A stretch of DNA of 64,000 bases, from the NCBI GenBank assembly GCA_905233945.1, contig CAJOFY010000017.1, positions 1 through 64,000 on the forward strand, read 5' to 3'. Below, piece after piece: positions 7,480 through 15,752 of the stretch. The position numbers were made by a program, and so were the translations under genes. The stretch is from an uncultured bacterium (GTDB taxonomy: Bacteria > UBP6 > UBA1177). Numbering within the stretch: position 1 is the first letter of the stretch; each line of letters starts with the position of its first letter. The notes below the pieces were generated by a model that worked only from the letters and a program-made list of their open reading frames with translations, was not told where the DNA came from and did not search any database.

Positions 7480-8841
7480 ATGACGAGTTTTTGGCGAAAA
7501 ATAGAAAACGATATAAAAAAATGGGAAATGTCAAATGCCCGCAAACCGTTGGTGCTGCGTGGAGCGAGACAGACCGGAAAAACTACGCTGATAAAAAAAA
7601 TCGGTAAGGAGTTCGACACTTTCGTTTATCTCAACCTGGACGAGCCGAATGACCATAAACTGTTTGAAAATACTTTGAATGTCCGTGATCTGGTGCAGTA
7701 TATTTTCCTCGAAAAAGGAATCCGAAAAACAGGCAGAACCTTGATTTTTATTGACGAGATACAGAATTCCGCAAACGCTGTGAGGATGCTGCGCTATTTT
7801 TACGAGGAAATGCCGGAACTTTATGTGATAAGTGCCGGTTCTCTGCTTGAAATAATGATGGATGCCAACAAAATCAGCTTTCCTGTCGGAAGAGTGCAGT
7901 ATCTCTACCTTTATCCGATGACTTTCGAGGAATTCCTCTGCGCCGCAGGGGAGAGCGACCTGCTCGATTTTTACCGGATGATTCCCGTCCCTGAAATCGC
8001 GCATGACAAACTCTTGAAAATGTTCAGACTTTACATGTTTGTCGGAGGAATGCCGGAAGCTGTCGCCGCATACGTGAAAACAAGGGATCTTTCGGAACTT
8101 ACGCATATTTATTCCGATCTTATGACCGCATTTAAAGACGATGTTGGCAAGTACGCTAAATCCCGGCACGAATCAGATATTATCCGCCATGTCATGGACT
8201 CTGTTCCTTCGCAGACACCTGAGCGCATAGCGTTCGCGAATTTCGGTAACAGCGGCTACGGATCGAAAGATGTCGGCAATGCGCTCCGAACTTTGGAGCG
8301 GGCGATGCTTATCTATCTCAGATATCCGGTGACAAATTCAGATTTTCCGATAGTTCCAGATATGAAAATGAAACCGCATCTTCAGTTTCTGGACAGCGGC
8401 CTTTTATGCTCCTCTGTCGGAATCGAAACGATGTATTTCAACAATACGCCGGTAAGCGAAATCTACTCAGGCAAACTCGCGGAACAGATCGCTGGGCAGG
8501 AACTGCTTGCCTCCGAAAAAGCGGCAGAACTTAACAAACCGCTTTTCTGGACAAAAGAAAAAAAACAGTCGAACGCGGAAGTCGATTTTATCAGGATTTA
8601 CAAAGGCAGGATCTATCCGATCGAGGTGAAATCAGGAAGCACCGGAAGGCTGCGTTCACTTCATTCCTACATTGACAATTCCGACTGCGACTGCGCAATA
8701 AGGCTTTACAGCGGAAAATTTTCTGTTGACGAACTCAAAACTCCGATTGTAAACGGCATCGGCGGCAAGGAATTCAGACTTCTTAACCTGCCGCTCTACG
8801 GCACTGCGAAGATAAACGAATATATCGAAGAGTTTTTATAA
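7480..8841 (+). CDS. AAA+ ATPase with C-terminal DUF4143 domain
   Basis: 453 residues. The N-terminal AAA domain has Walker A GARQTGKT and Walker B LIFIDEIQ. The C-terminal DUF4143 region ends with AEVDFI...YPIEVKSG, the D-x(n)-ExK signature of a PD-(D/E)XK nuclease-like fold. This common family is often multicopy and patchily distributed; its biological role is not established, though defence, toxin-like and regulatory roles have been proposed. I chose the ATG at 7480 (GAAGG upstream) over a TTG four codons earlier. The gene is bracketed by direct repeats (7312-7356 and 8843-8886), the right copy beginning one base after the stop, which suggests an acquired cassette. The 33-bp repeats upstream suggest its own regulation. 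No transposase or partner gene is present. Confidence 0.88.
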   Translation: MTSFWRKIENDIKKWEMSNARKPLVLRGARQTGKTTLIKKIGKEFDTFVYLNLDEPNDHKLFENTLNVRDLVQYIFLEKGIRKTGRTLIFIDEIQNSANAVRMLRYFYEEMPELYVISAGSLLEIMMDANKISFPVGRVQYLYLYPMTFEEFLCAAGESDLLDFYRMIPVPEIAHDKLLKMFRLYMFVGGMPEAVAAYVKTRDLSELTHIYSDLMTAFKDDVGKYAKSRHESDIIRHVMDSVPSQTPERIAFANFGNSGYGSKDVGNALRTLERAMLIYLRYPVTNSDFPIVPDMKMKPHLQFLDSGLLCSSVGIETMYFNNTPVSEIYSGKLAEQIAGQELLASEKAAELNKPLFWTKEKKQSNAEVDFIRIYKGRIYPIEVKSGSTGRLRSLHSYIDNSDCDCAIRLYSGKFSVDELKTPIVNGIGGKEFRLLNLPLYGTAKINEYIEEFL

Positions 8842-8842
8842 T

Positions 8843-8886
8843 TATAGCGGTAAACAAAAACTGGACAGAAAATCCTCCTCAAAAGT
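8843..8886 (+). repeat. Right direct repeat flanking the AAA+/DUF4143 gene
   Basis: Same-orientation copy of 7312-7356, sharing the 20-base core GGTAAACAAAAACTGGACAG and the end AAAAGT, with a few substitutions and one base gap. Starts one base after the ATPase stop codon. Confidence 0.85.
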
Positions 8887-8944
8887 GTTTTTTGCAACCG
8901 TACGAGTCTCTATCGATTTTCCTGGAAATTTTTCAGCCGTTTTT

Positions 8945-10060
8945 CTAATCGACTTTGTAGTAATAGATCCTTGCGGTGACACGCATAGGTTTGACTGATT
9001 CGCCGCCGGTGACGGAAATGCGGTAGGAGATCGGCTTGTCGTTGCCTTTTGCCGCCTGATCGACGTATGAGATGAAATATTTGTAGCCTTCGCCGTTTTC
9101 TTCCGGGAAAAATATGCTGACCGGAGATTCGACGAGCTGGGAGGGGAAGTATCCCATAACTGTGCCGAATTCGACATTTACTTCGGGCATCGGGTCGTTT
9201 TTTGCCGCGTTTTCGTCAAGATATCTGATTTCAAGAAGCATTTTCGCATGCTGTTTCGGGTCAGCGTCGAAATTTCCTTTGAGATCGTGCGTACTCAGTT
9301 CGAACGAGGGGTTCTCTTTGTTTATGACAGCCGATTTTTTCATGACTCTGTAACCAGTTTCGTCGGGATCACCGTAATCCCACACCGATTCGAGATCGCC
9401 GTTGAAATTGACACCGTTAAGTTTGTACTTAACTGGGATCCCGAGTGTCGGGCTGAAGTAGACTTCGCCGGTAAATTCAGTGTTTCCGAGAAAGTCGCCT
9501 AGAGTGCCTTCGCTTATTTTTCCGCTTCCGGTGTAGTGGCGAACTCCCGAATACGAGCCTGACGGAGTATCAATTGAAACATTCTCTTCCTCAAGTTTGA
9601 GTGTCCAGTCGAGCGGGACATCGACTTCAAGCGGCATTCCCGGGAGTTTTACCGTGAATTCGCCGCTTCCTTCCGTCGTTTCGCCGAGTTCAGGCAGATC
9701 TACTTCGACTGCCTCTTTCGGTTTTATCCCATCCCCGCTTTTTGAAGTGTAGCCGCCGAACACGATCTTTTTTGTCTCTTTCGTGACCGGAAACGGCGAA
9801 AAGAGCATTTCCGCCTCGCTGCTGCCGCCGATTTTGACATCGATCACGTCGAAAACCCTTCCTGAAAATTCAGATGTTCCCGATCTTCCTAGAACATGGA
9901 GCTTTTTTTCATTAGTGAGCATCCCCGCGTTGATCGCCGCGACACTTGTCACAGTCGGTTCGCCGTAAGGGCTTTTTTCCGCGTTGAAAGAGCTGTCGCT
10001 TCCGCCTCCGCAGGCAAACATAAAAAGCGCGAATAATGCAAAAAATGTGAATTTTTTCAT
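8945..10060 (-). CDS. Uncharacterised lipoprotein
   Basis: 371 residues. The signal peptide ends in lipobox MFAC (Cys 17) followed by GGGSDSS, so it is likely outer-membrane anchored. The rest is beta-rich without Cys. I do not recognise a domain; the sequence suggests a beta-sandwich-type protein (for example GSYSGVRHYTGSGKI, FTGEVYFSPTLGIPVKY). RBS GGAGG precedes the ATG. It follows uvrB on the same strand after 18 bases and is probably read through from uvrB, although no functional link is evident. Confidence 0.75.
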   Translation of the reverse strand: MKKFTFFALFALFMFACGGGSDSSFNAEKSPYGEPTVTSVAAINAGMLTNEKKLHVLGRSGTSEFSGRVFDVIDVKIGGSSEAEMLFSPFPVTKETKKIVFGGYTSKSGDGIKPKEAVEVDLPELGETTEGSGEFTVKLPGMPLEVDVPLDWTLKLEEENVSIDTPSGSYSGVRHYTGSGKISEGTLGDFLGNTEFTGEVYFSPTLGIPVKYKLNGVNFNGDLESVWDYGDPDETGYRVMKKSAVINKENPSFELSTHDLKGNFDADPKQHAKMLLEIRYLDENAAKNDPMPEVNVEFGTVMGYFPSQLVESPVSIFFPEENGEGYKYFISYVDQAAKGNDKPISYRISVTGGESVKPMRVTARIYYYKVD

Positions 10061-10078
10061 ATTTCCCTCCTTAAAGAA

Positions 10079-12049
10079 CTATTCCTTTTTCTCTCCCAAA
10101 CTTGCTTTGTATTGGAAGATTTTGTCGCGCAGTATCGCGGCATATTCGAAATCCCATTCGGCAGCCGCTTTTTTCATTTCGCTTTCGAGTTCGGCGATGA
10201 GTTTTATGGTCTTGTTGCGCGGCATTTTGGTGACACCTTCCTTTGATTTGCCGGGGATGTGCGATTCGATGTCGAGGATCGCCTTTTTGGTGACGCTGTG
10301 CGGCGTGATGCCGTGCTCGGCGTTGAATTTTTCCTGGATCTGTCTGCGGCGCATGGTCTCATAGACTGCGTTTTTGAGGGAATCGGGCATCGTGTCGGCA
10401 AAAAGGAGAGCTCTGCCGTTTTCGTTTCTTGCGGCGCGTCCTATCGTTTGAATGAGTGACGCTTCGCTGCGCAGGAATCCCTCTTTGTCGGCATCTAAAA
10501 TCGCTACGAGCGAGACTTCGGGAATGTCTAATCCTTCGCGCAGAAGGTTGACTCCGACGAGGACATCGAACATGTTTTTCCGCAGTTCCATGACGATCTT
10601 GAGACGCTCGATGCTGTCGATGTCGCTGTGGAGATAGCGCGCTCTGATGCCGCGTTCCTTGAGGAAATCGGTGAGATCCTCCGCCATTTTTTTCGTGAGC
10701 GAAGTTACCAGAACTTTGCCCCCTTTTTCCGTTTCTTTCACGATCTCGTCATAAAGAGTGGCGATCTGGTTTTTTGCCGGAAGTATCTGCGGAAGCGGAT
10801 CAAGTAGCCCGGTAGGCCTGTTTATAAGTTCAATGATTTCAGAAACTTGCTCGATTTCATACTCTTTCGGAGTTGCCGAAACGAACATCACTTTATCGGT
10901 TTTTGCGATAAATTCGTCGAAATTGAGCGGCCTGTTGTCAAGCGCGCTCGGAAGGCGGAAACCGTATTTCACGAGGATTTCTTTTCTCGCGCGGTCGCCG
11001 CGGAACATTCCCTTTATCTGCGGCAGAGTGACATGTGATTCGTCAACAATGACAAGAAAGTCGTCGCCGAAATAATCCATGAGAGTCGGCGGAGTCTCGC
11101 CCTCCTCGCGGTTCGTGATGTAACGCGAATAATTCTCGATCCCGGAACAGTATCCGGCAGTCTCAAGCATCGCAAGATCCTGTGTGACGCGCTCTTTTAT
11201 CCGCTGCGCCTCGATCAGTTTGCCGCTGTTTTCAAAGTATTTTATGCGTTCTTCAAGCTCTTTCCTGATTTTTTCGACCGAGCGCTTCAAAGTCTCTTTT
11301 TCGGCGACATAGTGGCTTGAAGGATAGACGCTGACCGAGTCAAGACTTTTGATTTTCTGCCCGTCGAAAGGACGGATCAGCGAAATTTCCTCGATCTCGT
11401 CGCCGAAGTAGGAGATCCTCACCGCAACTTCCTCTTCATAAGGCGGGAAGATATCGACAACATCGCCCCGCACGCGGAATTTGCAACGGGTAAGATCGGC
11501 ATTCGTCCGCTCGTACTGCGTTTCGACGAGGTCGTCGCACAGTTTTTTCATCGGGTAGGTGTTTCCGACAAAAAGTTTTATCGTGAGATCCTTGTAGTAT
11601 TCAGGCGAACCGATGCCGTATATCGCACTTACCGAGGCAACGATCACGCATTGCCTGTTTTCAAGCAGGTGAGCTGTGGCATAGTGGCGCATCCGCTCGA
11701 TGTCGTCGTTTCGCGCCGCGTCCTTTTCGATGTAGGTGTCGGTCGTCGGAATGTAGGCTTCAGGCTGGTAGTAGTCGTAAAACGAAATGAAGTATCCCAC
11801 CGCGTTTTCCGGAAAAAAGTTCTTGAATTCGCCGTAAAGCTGCCCTGCAAGCGTCTTGTTGTGGGCGATGACGAGTGTCGGAACATTCAAAGCCTTGATA
11901 AGATGCGCCATGACGAAAGTTTTGCCAGTTCCCGTCGCACCGAGGATAAGCTCGCGCTTCGAGCCGTTCTTGAAATTGTTGATTACCTTTTTTATCGCCT
12001 CTGGCTGGTCTCCGGCCGGCGCAAAGTCTGAATGAAGCTTGAATTCCAT
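10079..12049 (-). CDS. uvrB: UvrABC excinuclease subunit UvrB
   Basis: 656 residues, near the usual 660-670. It is the damage-verification helicase of nucleotide excision repair, loading on DNA with UvrA and recruiting UvrC. Visible are Walker A GATGTGKT (about residues 39-46), the beta-hairpin segment YDYYQPEAYIP, the DESH box (VDESHVTLPQ), helicase motif VI in QTIGRAARN and the C-terminal UVR motif (LIAELESEMKKAAAEWDFEYAAILRDKI) that contacts UvrC. The ATG at 12049 has GAGG upstream. A well-placed promoter lies at 12101-12074; slyD diverges on the other side. Confidence 0.98.
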   Translation of the reverse strand: MEFKLHSDFAPAGDQPEAIKKVINNFKNGSKRELILGATGTGKTFVMAHLIKALNVPTLVIAHNKTLAGQLYGEFKNFFPENAVGYFISFYDYYQPEAYIPTTDTYIEKDAARNDDIERMRHYATAHLLENRQCVIVASVSAIYGIGSPEYYKDLTIKLFVGNTYPMKKLCDDLVETQYERTNADLTRCKFRVRGDVVDIFPPYEEEVAVRISYFGDEIEEISLIRPFDGQKIKSLDSVSVYPSSHYVAEKETLKRSVEKIRKELEERIKYFENSGKLIEAQRIKERVTQDLAMLETAGYCSGIENYSRYITNREEGETPPTLMDYFGDDFLVIVDESHVTLPQIKGMFRGDRARKEILVKYGFRLPSALDNRPLNFDEFIAKTDKVMFVSATPKEYEIEQVSEIIELINRPTGLLDPLPQILPAKNQIATLYDEIVKETEKGGKVLVTSLTKKMAEDLTDFLKERGIRARYLHSDIDSIERLKIVMELRKNMFDVLVGVNLLREGLDIPEVSLVAILDADKEGFLRSEASLIQTIGRAARNENGRALLFADTMPDSLKNAVYETMRRRQIQEKFNAEHGITPHSVTKKAILDIESHIPGKSKEGVTKMPRNKTIKLIAELESEMKKAAAEWDFEYAAILRDKIFQYKASLGEKKE

Positions 12050-12073
12050 GAAAAATCCTCAAAAAACCGAAAG

Positions 12074-12101
12074 ACTATACACTTAAAAAGCGGGATGTCG
12101 A
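12074..12101 (-). promoter_or_regulatory. Promoter of uvrB
   Basis: Minus strand: -35 TCGACA (12101-12096), 16-bp spacer, -10 TATAGT (12079-12074), 25 bases before the start codon. I saw no clear LexA-type box. Confidence 0.55.
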
Positions 12102-12129
12102 AAAATTTCACATCAAAGCCGATAATTCT

Positions 12130-12157
12130 TTGCACTTTTTTCATAAATCCTTAAAAT
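12130..12157 (+). promoter_or_regulatory. Promoter of slyD operon
   Basis: -35 TTGCAC (12130-12135), 16-bp spacer, -10 TAAAAT (12152-12157), 55 bases before the slyD ATG. A small GAGAT/ATCTC inverted repeat with a T-run follows in the leader. Confidence 0.45.
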
Positions 12158-12211
12158 ACTGCGATTTTGAGATGTAATCTCGATTTTTTTTAATATTAGG
12201 AGGAGTAAAAA

Positions 12212-12757
12212 ATGGCAGTTCAGAAAGGCGACAAAGTGGCGATCCACTACATCGGACGTTTGGAAAACGGAAAGGAATTCGACAATTCCTATGAAAACGG
12301 CGAACCGATAAAGTTCGAAGTCGGCGGCGGCATGGTAATTCCAGGCTTTGAAGACGGCGTTATCGGCATGGAAATCGGCGACAAGAAAACGATAGTCATC
12401 CCGCCGGAACAGGCTTACGGCGAAAGAGACGAACGTTATGTCTTCGATGTCCAGAAGTCCGAATTTCCGAAGGATGCGGATGTTCACGAAGGTGCGATTT
12501 TCCAGATGCAGAGCGACCACGGCGAGGTAATCCCTGTTGTTGTCGAAAGAATCGAAGGCGACACGGTTTATCTTGATGCGAACCATCCGCTTGCAGGAAA
12601 AACTCTCACTTTCGAAATGGAACTTGTTGCGACAGGCGTTGAAATTCCTCATCATCACTGCGGATGCGGCTGTGAGGAGTGCGGAGACGACTGTGACTGT
12701 GACGACCATGACTGCGGCGATCACGACTGTGACTGCGGATGCGGACATCATCACTAA
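12212..12757 (+). CDS. slyD: FKBP-type peptidyl-prolyl isomerase SlyD
   Basis: 181 residues. Residues 1 to about 145 form the FKBP domain with the SlyD insert-in-flap (IHYIGRLENGKEFDNS, VIPGFEDGVIGMEIGDKKTIVIPPEQAYGERD, then the IF domain, then NHPLAGKTLTFEMELV). The last 35 residues hold 10 Cys and 8 His in a CGCGCEEC/HDCGDHDC pattern, the metal-binding tail that in E. coli SlyD binds nickel and zinc. It folds proteins at Xaa-Pro bonds in the cytoplasm and may store or deliver metals. RBS AGGAGG precedes the ATG. No nickel enzyme gene is in the window, so the metal use is open. Confidence 0.95.
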   Translation: MAVQKGDKVAIHYIGRLENGKEFDNSYENGEPIKFEVGGGMVIPGFEDGVIGMEIGDKKTIVIPPEQAYGERDERYVFDVQKSEFPKDADVHEGAIFQMQSDHGEVIPVVVERIEGDTVYLDANHPLAGKTLTFEMELVATGVEIPHHHCGCGCEECGDDCDCDDHDCGDHDCDCGCGHHH

Positions 12758-12784
12758 CTTTAAATATTGATTGGAGGTTTTTTT

Positions 12785-14377
12785 ATGGCTTCTGTTTTAG
12801 CTTATCTTCTTGTGACAGCCGGTATTGTCATTGCCGGTATTATTGTGTGGAAATATGTCAAGGATCTGCATGAATCGCCGCGCGACATGTGGATTCTTTT
12901 CGGATACATGGTCATCCAGTACATCGCTTATGCCGCAATGAACCCGGTTCTTACTCTCTGGCTTTCGGCTGACTGCGGACTCAATGACCAGTGGGCTGGA
13001 AACGTAATTATGATCTGGTCGATTCTCCTTTCCTGCATAGGCATGGTTGCAGGCGCGCTGGTTGATACGATCGGCGTCAGGAAAGTAATGTTTTTGAGCG
13101 TTATATTCCTTTTCGTTTCACGTCTGGCGATGACATTTATAACCCATCCGGTGATCGTTTTCATCGTCGGTTTCATCCCGTTCGCACTCGGCTTTGCCCT
13201 CGTTTCACCCGTTATTTCGGTTTCGATCAAAAGATACACGACTAAAGAAGGTGCGGCTCTCGGATTCGGTCTTTTCTATGTCATCATGAACGCTGCATAT
13301 GCTGTCGGTGGCTGGCTTATCGACTTTGTCAGAGACAACTTCGCTGAAAGAGATGCAGCAGGAAAAATTATAAACGAGAATGCCGGAACAACACTTGCCG
13401 GAATCCATTTCTCGAGTTACCAGATTCTCTTCCTGATTGCTGTCGGAATGACAATTGTAGGTGCACTTGTAATCATGTTCATCCGTGACGGTATCGAAGT
13501 TGTTGAAGAAACCGACGAAAAAACCGGAAAAACCACTTCAAAAATCATCAAAAAACCTGTCGAACAGCACGGAAGCGGCCTTCAGGCTGTCAAAGGCGCT
13601 GCGGTTTCAATGGGTAAAAAGATCGGCGGTGCCGTAAAGGAAAACTACTTCTGGATCTTCATCGGCATCCTCACAATCACCCTCTTTGTCCGCTTCGTCT
13701 TCTTCCACCTTCACTACACTTTCCCGAAATACGGAATCAGAGTCCTCGGCGAAGGCGCGAAAATCGGTTCGATCTACGGCGTTTTGAACCCGGTTCTCAT
13801 TATTTACCTCACTCCGCTCGTCGCAGCTTTCACGAGAAAGACAAAATCTTACAAAATGCTTGTCATCGGCTCGCTCGTTTCGGCTGCCAGCTGCTTTATC
13901 GCGGTTCTTCCCGGCACGATGTTCTCTTTCCTCAACGATTCCGTCCTGAGCGAGATCATCTTCATCAAATGGCTCGGAATTGCAAAGGATATGAATGGAC
14001 TTCAGGAATTTTTCGCACAGAATCCGCTTTCGATGCAGTACTGGTCGCTGATTTTCTTCTTCATCATCTTCACTATCGGCGAATCGATCTGGTCCCCGAG
14101 ACTTATGCAGTTCACGGCGGAAATCGCACCGAAAGGAAAAGAGGGAACCTACATTTCTCTTTCGGTCCTTCCTTTCTTCTTCGCTAAATTCTTCGTTGCT
14201 CCGCTTTCGGGCTGGCTTGTAAGCTCCTATGTTCCGCTTGACGAAGCAGGAAAAATAGCTTCGAATTATCCGAACCACCACATGGTATGGGTAATAATCG
14301 GCGGAATGGCGCTTATCACTCCGGTCGGACTGCTGGTTTTGAGGCCTTTCTTCAAAAAACACATAAAAGAAGCGTAA
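12785..14377 (+). CDS. Major facilitator superfamily transporter
   Basis: 530 residues with about 12 membrane segments, split by a cytoplasmic loop (about residues 240-280, rich in Lys/Glu). Motif-A-like GALVDTIGVRKVMF lies between helices 2 and 3, as in MFS permeases. Substrate not predictable. I place the start at the ATG at 12785 because TTGGAGG lies seven bases upstream. It follows slyD by 27 bases and ends one base before the response regulator, so transport and regulator are cotranscribed, which may mean that the regulator responds to the transported compound. Confidence 0.85.
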   Translation: MASVLAYLLVTAGIVIAGIIVWKYVKDLHESPRDMWILFGYMVIQYIAYAAMNPVLTLWLSADCGLNDQWAGNVIMIWSILLSCIGMVAGALVDTIGVRKVMFLSVIFLFVSRLAMTFITHPVIVFIVGFIPFALGFALVSPVISVSIKRYTTKEGAALGFGLFYVIMNAAYAVGGWLIDFVRDNFAERDAAGKIINENAGTTLAGIHFSSYQILFLIAVGMTIVGALVIMFIRDGIEVVEETDEKTGKTTSKIIKKPVEQHGSGLQAVKGAAVSMGKKIGGAVKENYFWIFIGILTITLFVRFVFFHLHYTFPKYGIRVLGEGAKIGSIYGVLNPVLIIYLTPLVAAFTRKTKSYKMLVIGSLVSAASCFIAVLPGTMFSFLNDSVLSEIIFIKWLGIAKDMNGLQEFFAQNPLSMQYWSLIFFFIIFTIGESIWSPRLMQFTAEIAPKGKEGTYISLSVLPFFFAKFFVAPLSGWLVSSYVPLDEAGKIASNYPNHHMVWVIIGGMALITPVGLLVLRPFFKKHIKEA

Positions 14378-15739
14378 ATGAATAGAATCGTTCTTGTAAT
14401 CGACGACGACGAAAACATCCTTATTTCCATGAAATCAATCCTCGGCGATTACGGCTATACCGTGATGACGGCGAAGTCAGCGCCGGAAGGCCTTAAAACC
14501 GTAAAAGAACTTGAGCACGAGCTTTCGCTTATAATAACCGACCTTGCTCTTCCAGGCGGTTTTGACGGATTTTTCATCATTGACGCGGTCAAGGATCTGG
14601 AGACAAAAATCCCGATAATCATGATAACCGCATACGGAAACGTTGAAAACGCAGTCAAGGCAATGCAGCTCGGTGCCTACACATTTCTTGAAAAGCCGAT
14701 AGACACGAAAGTTCTGCTCGAGCAGATGAACAAAGCGATAGAAGTCGGCAACCTTATGAAGGAAAACGTCCGCCTGAAGAAAGAAAACCTTGATATTTCG
14801 GCGGATAAATACCGCATAATTTTCCAGAGCGAGGCAATGGAAAAACTGCTGAAAAATGCAGAAAAGTATGCAAAAACCGATGAGACAGTCCTTATCACAG
14901 GAGAAAGCGGAACAGGCAAAGAACTCGTTGCCCGTTTTGTTCTGCGTGCAAGCAGACGTGTCGGAGCACCGTTTATCGCTTTCAATGCCGCTGCAGTCAC
15001 TGAATCACTGATGGAATCGGAACTTTTCGGCTACAAAAAAGGGGCTTTTACCGGCGCCGACAAAAACTCGCCGGGGCTAGTCGGAGCAGCTGAAGGCGGC
15101 ACGCTTTTCATCGATGAAATCGGAGACATGCCGCTCAGCCTGCAGACGAAACTTCTCCGTTTTCTTGAATCACGTGAATATCTTCCGGTCGGCAGTTCGA
15201 CTCCGGTCCACGCAAATGTCAGGATAATCGCCGCGACGAACAAAAACCTCGAAAAAGAGGCTGAAAAAGGGAATTTCAGGCAGGATCTCTACTACAGACT
15301 GAGCACTTTCATCCTCCACATCCCGTCATTGAGGGAGCGCAAAGAGGATATTCCGCTTCTAGTCAAACATTTCGTCGAAAAAGCCTCAGTCGAATTCGGA
15401 AAAGAGATAGTTTATCCGGATCACGATACGATAAAAGCCCTGGTCAAACAGGAATGGAAAGGAAATGTCCGCGAGCTCAAAGGCTTTGTCAGCCGATTTG
15501 TTCTCACCGGTTCCGGACTTCCTTCCGATAAAGCTGAAACAGGTTCCGACACCTCATCAAGCCGCGGTGCTGCGGTTCTTTCGTTCCGCGTCGGAGACAA
15601 GACGCTTGACGAAATCGAAAAAATAATGCTTGACGCGACACTTAAATTCACAAACGGGGACAAACACGAAACGGCAAGACTTTTAGGGCGTTCCGAACGG
15701 ACTCTCTACCGCAAACTTTCAAAAGACGAAGAATTGTAG
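14378..15739 (+). CDS. NtrC-type sigma-54-dependent response regulator
   Basis: 453 residues. The receiver domain has acidic pocket DDDE and phosphoacceptor Asp 55 (ITDLALPG), followed by a sigma-54 AAA+ domain with Walker A GESGTGKE (175-182) and the sigma-54 contact loop GAFTGA (222-227), then R-finger region and a C-terminal Fis-type helix-turn-helix (HETARLLGRSERTLYRKL). It activates sigma-54 promoters when phosphorylated. The start follows the MFS stop directly, so translation is coupled. No histidine kinase gene is adjacent. I did not find a convincing sigma-54 promoter (GG-N10-GC) at a gene start in this window. Confidence 0.95.
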   Translation: MNRIVLVIDDDENILISMKSILGDYGYTVMTAKSAPEGLKTVKELEHELSLIITDLALPGGFDGFFIIDAVKDLETKIPIIMITAYGNVENAVKAMQLGAYTFLEKPIDTKVLLEQMNKAIEVGNLMKENVRLKKENLDISADKYRIIFQSEAMEKLLKNAEKYAKTDETVLITGESGTGKELVARFVLRASRRVGAPFIAFNAAAVTESLMESELFGYKKGAFTGADKNSPGLVGAAEGGTLFIDEIGDMPLSLQTKLLRFLESREYLPVGSSTPVHANVRIIAATNKNLEKEAEKGNFRQDLYYRLSTFILHIPSLRERKEDIPLLVKHFVEKASVEFGKEIVYPDHDTIKALVKQEWKGNVRELKGFVSRFVLTGSGLPSDKAETGSDTSSSRGAAVLSFRVGDKTLDEIEKIMLDATLKFTNGDKHETARLLGRSERTLYRKLSKDEEL

Positions 15740-15752
15740 TTACGAGGCAAAC

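Noticed and set aside
7312-8886. Complete insertion sequence around the AAA+ ATPase
   Set aside because: The flanking repeats are direct, not inverted, and the only gene is an AAA+/DUF4143 ATPase, not a transposase.
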